A stretch of 24,554 nucleotides of DNA from Funneliformis mosseae (lineage: Eukaryota; Glomeromycota; Glomeromycetes; Glomerales; Glomeraceae): assembly GCA_910592005.1 (NCBI GenBank), contig CAJVPP010000923.1:1-24554 (forward strand), read 5' to 3'. Made by a program: the position numbers and the translations under genes. Within the stretch, counting starts at the first letter, position 1, and the number at the start of each line of letters is the position of its first letter. The notes beneath the pieces are model-generated. The model was not told the DNA's origin, ran no database searches, and saw only the letters and a program-made list of their open reading frames with translations. This document shows positions 9,038 through 16,114 of the stretch, in pieces.

Positions 9038-10322
9038 ATGAAACTATATATTCAGTTTGCAACTAGCATATCACAAGTTAGCCAGATATCATTATATTCA
9101 ACAGTAGAATATATGAAACTAATTTATAAAATTTTAATCAGAAAGCTATTATCAATTTCAGCATTACATATTTGGCATCAAGATATCTCAGAATTATATA
9201 TTAATACTCAAATTTGCCAAATTGCTAATGCATCAGCATTTGGAATTATGGTTGATGAATCAACACAAGGTGAAACAAAATATTTTGTTATGTGTTATCA
9301 ATTCTGAAATCCAGCAAAACAATGCTTAAATCGTCATTCTTCTCAGATTGAATTTACAAATTGGTCATTGAAAGATTAGAAAATCTTAAAACTGTTCCTA
9401 AATCCTATTTTGAAAATTGGCATCTTTTTAAAACCTGACTAGTTGATCTGAAATTAAACATCCAAGTTAAATGTTTAGTAAACTTTGCTAAACATTTCTA
9501 TGAACCTTAGTATAATTTATGGTAAAAGGAGATCCTATTTCACAGCTTTATCAAGATGATCAATTAATTACTTTACCTTCTTGCTGGTGTGCTCATGAAA
9601 TGCCAGATAAAGTCTCTGAATGGCATGAATTCCTTAAAAACCTAACCAATAATTTTGATATGATTTTTTCTGATCAGCTTTCAGAAGCAGCAAACTTATT
9701 GTCTGATAAGGAATTTGAAATTCTTTTTAATGCTTTGGAATGTGGTATTATAGAGGCCTTAAAGCATTTTGAAAAATGATTATTACAATGGCTTCATTTG
9801 CCATTAGCAGTTTGTCAGCTTGGTGGGGATAATTCACAGCCATTTGCATCTAGTTTTTACCATGTAATCCTTCAAAAGCCTTGGATTTCTCCACCTTCAG
9901 ACTTGGAATTACGTTTTGCACGGGATCTGGAGAATGATAAAAATAATGGAATGAAATGACTTTGGATTGTATGAATTACTATCGCATAACAATGATTTTC
10001 TTGAGGAATTTAAACAATTTTGTAGTTGTGATGACCCAAAGTTATACAGATTTCCTAATCTTTATGACTTCGTTAAAAACCATATTTATTTCATCGTTAT
10101 CCATCAACAGCAGGTGGAAGGACTTTTTAACAAATTAGACTTAAAGACACACTCAAATATGTCACCGTCAGTAAACAATCAAAGCTCCGTTTATCATCAG
10201 ACAAAATTTCAAAAGAAAATCTAACTTATGGATTAAAAGAAATGCGAAATCAAAGAACTAAACAAAGGACTCCCCTTCAAGAAATTCAATTTGGATCTAA
10301 TATTGCGTCAACAGTTTATTGA
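9038..10322 (+). pseudogene. hAT-like transposase pseudogene
   Basis: Best preserved coding relic of the window. ORF piece 1 (9038-9304) has IANASAFGIMVDESTQGETK (near 9220-9279); the D-E-S-T block is the first catalytic Asp region of hAT transposases. Piece 2 (9519-9955) has LPLAVCQLGGDNSQPFASSF, the conserved Cys-x-Leu-Gly-Gly segment, and WISPPSDLELRFARDL. Piece 3 (9964-10322) has FGLYELL and FIVIHQQQVEGLFNKLDLKT, a dimerisation-like C-terminal end. Breaks visible: TGA at 9305-9307 and 9777-9779, both where Trp is likely; TAG at 9377-9379; a frameshift near 9955-9965; a one-base loss near 10172; TGA at 10320-10322 as the apparent natural stop. The N-terminus with its zinc finger is absent, next to the reverse LTR. 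The assignment is solid at superfamily level. Confidence 0.75.
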
Positions 10323-10506
10323 ATAGTTAATAAATTGTAAATTATAAATGTATATACAATGAAAAGTACAGTAAATTAATTTTAAATAATAATTATTAAT
10401 AAAATTTGTGAAAAAAAATTTTATAGGCAAAAAAAATTTTCAATAAAAAATTTTTTATGGTACCACATATAGTTTTGATTTAATTAGTTTACCGCACACC
10501 CAAGTG
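10323..10506. other. 3' non-coding part of the hAT-like element
   Basis: AT-rich sequence between the transposase stop and the right repeat block. It includes a self-complementary AAATTTT-rich stretch (10405-10456) and the exact 20-bp inverted match to 7279-7298 at 10467-10486. Confidence 0.45.
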
Positions 10507-10710
10507 CCACATGTTCTAGTTTCCAATTTATTCCAAATTTAAATTGGGGCAATAGTCAACTTTGGTCACCGCACGTCTCAATTTTCAATTTGCCCTGATT
10601 TTAAATTGGGGCAGCAAAATCGCATTGCCCAAATTTGAAATTTCAAATTGGATTGCCCGAAATCGAAATTTGCATTTGGGGCAGATCATTAACTTGGGGC
10701 ACAACAAATT
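10507..10710. repeat. Right-hand repeat block related to 6960-7262
   Basis: Two clear and one or two weaker units of the TTCCAATTT..CC..AAATTTAAATTGGGGCAATAGTCAACTTTGG type, followed by CCCAAATTTGAAATTTCAAATTGG (10637-10660) and TTTGCATTTGGGGCAG. CpG dinucleotides (CACCGCACG, CCGAAATCG) are better kept than in the left block, suggesting less decay here. Confidence 0.6.
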
Positions 10711-10767
10711 ACTTTTTTTGAGGATTTAAAAATTTTTTAATAAAAAGGAAAAGCCGTTGAAAACGAC

Positions 10768-10862
10768 ATGAACGATGGCAACAGCAGCAGCAACAGCAAT
10801 CACAACAACCGCAACCACAAAAATAGCTGCTGCTGCTGCGACAACAAAACAACAGCAGACGC
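10768..10862. repeat. CAG-type tract followed by CTG-type tract (potential hairpin)
   Basis: An imperfect CAG/CAA run (core 10782-10797) is followed by an uninterrupted GCTGCTGCTGCTGC (10826-10839), with about 28 bases between. The two can pair as a stem of about 13 bp. Another CAACAACAG piece follows. In one plus frame the first tract reads as a Gln-rich stretch (WQQQQQQQSQQPQPQ), and about 110 bases further a Lys/Arg-rich piece ends with LLHECEAVRNAENQKRIDNL and TAA at 10981-10983. Two in-frame TAG codons separate them. A broken Gln-rich gene is possible but not demonstrated. Confidence 0.6.
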
Positions 10863-11009
10863 ATAACAAATTAGACAAGAACAAGAACAAAAGCTAAGCG
10901 ACTGAGGAGGTGCATTAAGTTGCTGCATGAGTGTGAAGCTGTTAGAAACGCTGAAAATCAGAAAAGGATTGACAATTTGTTGTAAGGTAATTAAATTTGT
11001 AACGAGCAA

Positions 11010-11440
11010 ACAGAAGAAAAAATCTTAATATTATATATATCATTTCACCCGGTACTTTACATTATCTTTTACTCATTTGCCGAGATCAGTCCCTATACTG
11101 TAGATGATAATTTTTTTTGTAATTGATCACCAGAAAATACTCCCCTCCATCACTTTTTTATTACATTTTCTTGTTTTAAAAATAGCAATCTCAACTGTGA
11201 GTAAAGAAAAAATTTACTTGAAAATTAAGTTTTCATGCTTATGACTTTTGTTTCTATAACAAGTGTAAATGGGACGACGAAATAAAGAAACAAAATTCAA
11301 TAAAAAGTTGAAACTAGCAATGATGCAATTATGTCCAAAGCTCTTTCGATGACACAACAAAACCTAAAAAAGTATTATTATTATTGTTAATAACGGCCTC
11401 TGTTGGTAAAGTATATTTTTTAATAATGACCAAGTAGCGA
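11010..11440. other. Intergenic sequence, no supported gene
   Basis: AT-rich with CpG present again. No frame longer than a few tens of codons and no motif recognised. Confidence 0.4.
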
Positions 11441-11442
11441 GG

Positions 11443-11457
11443 TATAAATATACGCGT
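11443..11457 (+). promoter_or_regulatory. Possible promoter: TATA box followed by ACGCGT
   Basis: TATAAATA at 11443-11450 is followed at once by ACGCGT (11452-11457), the MluI-box type sequence known from fungal cell-cycle promoters. About 70 bases downstream is a polypyrimidine stretch ending TTTTTCAG (11513-11520), which could end a leader intron. Downstream, the ATG at 11563 opens only 20 codons before TAA at 11623, where GTAAGT begins at once (11626). If this is a promoter, its gene is not visible as an intact frame. Confidence 0.25.
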
Positions 11458-11699
11458 TCCTTTTACAGTTATAATTGTTTTTCTAATCCCTCATTTCATT
11501 CTTGATTTTTAATTTTTCAGGTATAAATAAAGAAAACAAGCAGATGTGATATTATTGATATTATGAGCCCCTATGAAAAAAACGTTGTTAAACGTTCCGA
11601 ATCTTGCGATTATACAATCATCTAAGTAAGTATTAATTTTATCCCGATTATTTGTCACATAAATAATCAATACTAATTACATAAAAATATTATAATTTA

Positions 11700-12060
11700 A
11701 AAGTGTAATACAGAAAAGAAATGGAACTTTTTTATGGATAGAAAAGTTTTTAAACAATCTTTACCATCTTTGAAGCACAAAAGCGATGGATTAATTTTAT
11801 ATCGTTAACATCAGGTTATTCGCCAAGAATTTCCGAGAAAAAGATAAAATGGAAACCATCAAATGAAATTACTGAAGAGATGACACGTTTCTTGTTTTAT
11901 TTTATATTTTACAAACGATAAACATTTTAACAAGATTACCTCATAATTATTATTTATTTTATTAGATAATTTCATTCGCACTAAAAATACAAGATAAATG
12001 GAAGAAAAGAAGTCAACGCTAGCGAAGAATATCTTTCAAAGGCATTCTATTACTAAGATA
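11700..12060 (+). other. Coding-like debris, unassigned
   Basis: One plus frame over about 11765-11890 reads EAQKRWINFISLTSGYSP and then RISEKKIKWKPSNEITEEM without a stop. The amino-acid balance is protein-like (charged and aromatic residues) but I do not recognise a family. It could be an exon or a chance open stretch. Confidence 0.2.
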
Positions 12061-12716
12061 TATTTCTTAAAAAAATTTTTATATAAAAGCTAAAAATTAT
12101 TATACTAAATACATTTTTTTTTATTTATTTATGTAGTAATATATTTTTTAAAAAAAATTATTATCATACGTTGTTAAAAGAATAAGGTACAATCCAAAAA
12201 CTCCTATTAAGAGTAATGTATATTTGTACGAAAAATGATAAAGTATTAAGATTTTATATGATTACACAGACAACTTTGTTGATAGAGCCATTTATTGCTT
12301 TACTTACAGATAAAATAGTATCAGACCGTGCAATACTATTGATACTTTGAATGCTTGTGAACTCGATCTTTTAATTGGTTCGATTTCTAATAAGTTTTGC
12401 AATAGATAATCCTTTATTAAGAAAAGAATCTATTTAGTTGACCTTCTGAATTATCTCAAGGAAGCTGTAAATAGAATTGTCACCAATGGTTCAGCCTATT
12501 TTATTTGCATACAAGGTCAGGTTAGAAAAGCAGCACAGGCCTGTTTAGGACCTATAGTAAAAGTGCCAGATATGATAACAAAATGAGATGATTGAAAGGA
12601 GCAGTAAAAAGACATTTATGCTGATATACAGTAGGTGAGAAAAATAATTTTCCTATATAATGAAATATAACTTATTAGTCATTACTTATAATTATATCTT
12701 CATTAAAGTTGCTGGG

Positions 12717-12790
12717 CGAAACCCAGAAGTTTCGACAGGCATCAAAATCGAAACCCGTCGAAACTATCGAAATCCATCGAAATCGAAAGA
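12717..12790. repeat. Cluster of TCGAAA/TTTCGA motifs
   Basis: At least six copies of CGAAA with C or T following occur in about 75 bases, plus an opposed GTTTCGAC at about 12737-12744, so parts of it can fold back. CpG density is far above the surroundings. No coding reading is convincing. Confidence 0.55.
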
Positions 12791-12814
12791 TTGAAATTAG
12801 TTCACTAATTTCAA
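12791..12814. repeat. Hairpin, 10-bp perfect stem with 4-nt loop
   Basis: TTGAAATTAG (12791-12800), loop TTCA, CTAATTTCAA (12805-12814). It follows directly after the TCGAAA cluster. No T-run follows that would suggest an RNA polymerase III end. Confidence 0.7.
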
Positions 12815-13790
12815 TACTAGAAAGCTCATCATCTACTTTTTCGTGAGGTTGATGCGGCTACCGCTTCTACATAAACAAAGTTTACCGAACTAATGATGAA
12901 ATGTTTATGGAAATTAGCAAAATAATTTAAAGGCTAGTAATCAATATTATGAAATCTCAATAGCTTCAAATGGAAAGATGAGAAAAGGTACTGTTACATT
13001 GAATTGATGCAAGGTCTTCATTGGTTATTCAATATCAATATAATGAAAAATGAATCCAAGTTGTGAACAATTTGCCTAAATTTTTAGAATCCAACTCGAT
13101 AAACATGCAAAGGATCCTTTGCTAAAATATAATGAAACAACTATAGATGTGAAAGAAGTTTTTGCTTATCGTGATAATTTAATAATTAAATTCGAAGTCT
13201 TATGAAAAATATAATGTTAAAACTGAAGTAGAAGTTTCGACTTCATAATTACTTATTAGGAGTTCGAAATAATTATAGTAAGAAAGCCAAAGAAAATCTA
13301 TTTTTCGGAACTTCATCTTCATTATCACAAAGTATTCTTGAAGAACTTACGAGAAGCTCATAACATTTATGATACTGATAATGAGTATCACCATTCAATT
13401 TAGACATATCTAATCCCATAATTCGTCATGAATTTCGCAGTATATTAATTTATAAAATACTAATTAACGAACATTTTTCCTTTGCCATTTCCTTTGCAGT
13501 TACTACGTTTATAACGATCTAGTTCTAATTTCAAAATTAGAAATTCAATTAAAATTTTTCATGAGATACCAAATATATAAAAAAATACCGACCATTTTTT
13601 CTTTTGTAATTTCCTTTTTCATGTCCATGTTCGTGGTTATTTTTACGACCACAATCTTTGGCGCATTTCTAGTTTCTACATGATTCAAAATAATTACAAT
13701 TAAATTAAATTTTTCTTTTTTTTATTTTATTTTTATTTGAAATCGATTTAGTTTTACCTAAAGGTGATCCCATAATTATTTTTAAATTTC

Positions 13791-13860
13791 AATTAAGTTG
13801 CAACTTAATTGCGCCATAAGGAAATATAATTGCGCCATAAGTTGCAGCTCAAATGCGCCA
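13791..13860. repeat. Perfect 20-nt palindrome and three GCGCCA repeats
   Basis: AATTAAGTTGCAACTTAATT at 13791-13810 is a perfect palindrome. AATTGCGCCATAAG occurs at 13807-13820 and again at 13828-13841, with a third partial copy AAATGCGCCA at 13851-13860. The palindrome overlaps the first copy. It may be the end of a decayed element; no partner end was found. Confidence 0.7.
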
Positions 13861-14035
13861 TTTTTTTTCATTGAGGTGCTCATCTTTAAGTTTTACCTTC
13901 TTGGTCATTTGTTCATTTATATCTCGTTTATTAATAATTCAAGATGATCGGAAAAAGCATGGTTCTCAACAATTTCACTAATAGGAACAGCGTTAATATG
14001 ACTCTATAACACTAATTAATGCAAAGGTGGGTATT

Positions 14036-14605
14036 AACGTAGTACCTAAGGAGGACAAAAGTTTTGTACGGTCTAGGAATAAGATATTGAGTAAATTTTT
14101 ATTTTTAACTATGCCAAGTTTTTTAGTAACGTTTCGGTCATTATTGCATAAATGTAATATTATTATTAATTGATTATTTAATATGTTGAAATTCATAAAG
14201 TCAAACTTGAAAAAAATCTCTTTTTTTTTTAGTTTCGCGCATTATATTTTCGTTAACAGGCCAAAAGCGGCCATAATTACTGTAAAAATTGAGTTCAGCA
14301 ACTCAGAAATCATAAATATGTAGATGTCATTATGTGTTTACTTGCAGTTATTAAAACGAAAAGCTAACAAGTTATTCCTTTGGCGAGAACCTATACGTGC
14401 GAAGAATTGAAAGTAGTGAGTTTTTTAAATTAGATTTTACACCTTGCATTACTTTGAATCAAACAATGAATATAATGTTTCATTAAGCTATATATAGCTA
14501 ATGTGTTATTAACAATATAGCTCAGTTACTTATGAAACTTTACAAAATTATCTAATACTTGACCGTGCAATATTTCTGTCCTCCTCGGTAGTTTTACGAG
14601 AGTAG
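14036..14605. mobile_element. MITE-like remnant with about 50-bp imperfect terminal inverted repeats
   Basis: The left arm (about 14036-14086) and right arm (about 14548-14600) align in inverted orientation. Shared blocks are GTACC/CTACC, then AGGAGGACA, then GTACGGTC/GCACGGTC, then a TAAGATA/TTAGATA end. Identity is about two thirds to three quarters by eye. The interior, about 460 bp, is AT-rich and has no transposase. The antisense frame across 13993-14196 includes the left arm and is treated as a shadow. No clear target duplication was found. Confidence 0.5.
14262..14330. repeat. Small stem-loops inside the 14.0-14.6 kb element
   Basis: GGCC-AAAAGC-GGCC near 14261-14274 and TGAGTT-CAGC-AACTCA near 14290-14305 are short perfect stems. 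They may be chance or part of the element's fold. Confidence 0.35.
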
Positions 14606-15202
14606 TTGAGAATTCCTTTTTTTTTGTCCTTGTGAAAAAGAATTGAAGAGAAAAAAAAGAGCAAATTCATCTGTAAATAATACATGTAAGGAAAACTAAA
14701 CAAGTAATGAAAATAAACTATATAATATAAGTTATGAAAATTGAATTATTCGATCCATATGACTACAAGTTATTCATGTATTACTTTCATGACAATCGAG
14801 GTCATCTGAGTCGCAATACGATTTGCGAACAACACTAGTTTTATAAAAATTTAGAATTTACGAACGGCGCAGTAACTGTGGAAAAATAACAAATGTCAAA
14901 AATAACAAAAATGATTATATCAAATATATATGTCTTAAATATGTATTTCTAAAATATTATACATAGTTTTTAGATTGTTTATAATTGTTATTTATTATTA
15001 TTTGTTATTTAAGTGTAATTAATTATTATTTTATATTAGTTACTTTCGCTATATTATTATTATCTTATAATATAAAAACCTCAAAGTCCGACTTGATGAA
15101 AAAAATATGATTAACGAGTTAATAAGTTTCTATCCTTACCCATTAACCTTTTGTCTTGTTTCCATATCGACTTGATGTAATAATCAACTACACAAAAGAA
15201 TC

Positions 15203-15293
15203 GTGTTAATAAAATTATTGCATAAATATTTCTTAGGACTAGATTTAAATTCTTGTTGGTTAATCTGGTTTCGGTTCAATTCCAGGTTAACAC
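15203..15293 (+). pseudogene. tRNA-Leu(UAA)-like decayed fold
   Basis: GTGTTAA (15203-15209) pairs perfectly with TTAACAC (15287-15293) as a 7-bp acceptor stem. TTCAATT (15275-15281) is a proper T-loop, but its stem has only two Watson-Crick pairs, two G-T pairs and one mismatch. CTAGA-TTTAAAT-TCTTG (15239-15255) is an anticodon arm with four of five pairs, T at position 33 and anticodon TAA. A 14-nt variable region fits a class II tRNA such as Leu. The D-arm is wrong: 29 bases with no GG and no A-box. It is most likely a tRNA pseudogene, perhaps of organellar origin, or a coincidence. Confidence 0.3.
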
Positions 15294-15519
15294 CGGCAAT
15301 TGGTAATATTATATGCATATACTTTTTAGGTTAGATCTGCTTGGACGGATTAGGAAAAAACTTGGCGGAAAATTAAAAATTTCTTCGAATAATAATATAA
15401 TATAGAATAATGATCCTAATCCTATTTAATTTATAATTTAGATGATTATAGAAATCAAAACATCATACCAACCCTTCTTGTAAATACATATCAAACCAAC
15501 TAAGGTCATTGAGTGTACG

Positions 15520-15790
15520 CAAGAAGTACTATTCCAAAAATACATCATTAATCTTGAGGGCATTATTGAACCTTTATACGGAATTACAAGCTGAGAATAT
15601 AAAATTGTAATACCATCGAGTGGTAACTGATCCTATAGAGATGTAACATTAAGGGAGGCAGGATAGCTTCATCCAGATGGGTTTAACATCCAGGAATCAG
15701 CACCACTCTTTAGTCCTAAAAGAGAATCTCATTCCGTCTACGAACATGAACACATCCACCATCACCAATAATGATGACCTTTCACAAGAC
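15520..15790 (+). other. Open coding-like segment, unassigned
   Basis: In the frame of the ATG at 15677, the region from about 15548 reads LRALLNLYTELQAENIKL, a short coiled-coil-like piece, then three stops. From 15677 it continues MGLTSRNQHHSLVLKENLIP and a Ser/Thr/Asn/Asp-rich end, before running into Phe-rich AT sequence that stops at 15899. The opposite strand gives an equally open frame, so coding on either strand is uncertain. I do not recognise a family. Confidence 0.2.
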
Positions 15791-16008
15791 AAGGCGAATT
15801 ATGTGGTTATAAAACTTATTAATTTCTTTAATCTCTGTAGTTTTTATTTTACACACAACTTCTTTTTGTTTTATTTTATTAAATTCTTTTTTCAAAAATA
15901 ATTGTTACAACATATCTAAATACAATGAAATATGCCTTTTAGTGATACAAATTGTAATTTAGAATCTTCATTGCTGTCTTAGCCAAGTCTGTTAAAGACC
16001 CGTTGCCA

Positions 16009-16046
16009 CCTGATCACCACGTTGAGGTGCAGCAATATTGATCAGG
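16009..16046. repeat. Two-level inverted repeat before the satellite array
   Basis: CCTGATCA (16009-16016) pairs with TGATCAGG (16039-16046), and CACC pairs with GGTG inside. On the minus strand it follows a good acceptor-like sequence, TTTTGCTTTTATAG (plus-strand 16049-16062), after which an open piece INIAAPQRGDQVATGL is read. That would make the satellite part of a long minus-strand intron, but no upstream exon was found. Confidence 0.45.
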
Positions 16047-16114
16047 ACCCTATAAAAGCAAAAAGAAAACTATTATATTAGATAATTGAAGTTTAGAACT
16101 TTCATTCTAGTATT

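Larger units (their letters stand above)
6960..10715 (+). mobile_element. Candidate hAT-like DNA transposon with subterminal repeats, interrupted by an LTR insertion
   Basis: A hAT-type transposase pseudogene (9038-10322) lies between two blocks of related repeats (6960-7262 and 10507-10710). At their inner edges an exact 20-bp sequence occurs in inverted orientation, at 7279-7298 and 10467-10486, next to CTTGGG-type sequence on both sides. That is the geometry of a long terminal inverted repeat. A reverse LTR with leader (8262-8977) sits just upstream of the transposase and probably removed or displaced its N-terminus. I cannot fix the outer ends or find a target duplication, so the boundaries are estimates. 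Confidence 0.45.
12270..13230 (+). pseudogene. Possible XMAP215/Dis1 (TOG-domain) family gene fragment, decayed
   Basis: The key piece is at 12878-12922: KFTELMMKCLWKLAK and then TAA. It resembles the helix F-T-x-L-V-M-K-C-L-W-K/R in the C-terminal part of XMAP215/ch-TOG/Stu2 microtubule polymerases. About 80 bases on, WKDEK and then IELMQGLHWLFN (12998-13033) sit where that family has its next helical segment. Upstream, TTLLIEPFIALLTDKIVSDR (12270-12329) and VRKAAQACLGPIV (near 12513-12551) are HEAT-repeat-like; V-R-K-A-A is common in TOG domains. The pieces are in different frames, with stops and possibly introns (GTGAG near 12636; ATTAAAG ending near 12709). The match is short and from memory, so a chance resemblance remains possible. 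Confidence 0.35.

Noticed and set aside
10800..11009. Minus-strand 69-codon frame with poly-Gln and Cys/Ser-rich parts
   Set aside because: It is produced by the CAG/CTG tracts and has no recognisable motif; the opposite strand is equally open.
13440..13720. Two weakly similar segments, TTTCCTTTGC.. and TTTCCTTTTTC.., as a direct repeat
   Set aside because: Similarity is limited to T-rich stretches and a few short blocks; it does not rise above chance by eye.
15980..16062. Possible exon and acceptor site making the satellite a giant minus-strand intron
   Set aside because: The acceptor-like sequence is good, but no donor-side exon was found up to 18.7 kb and the open piece stops after about 18 codons.
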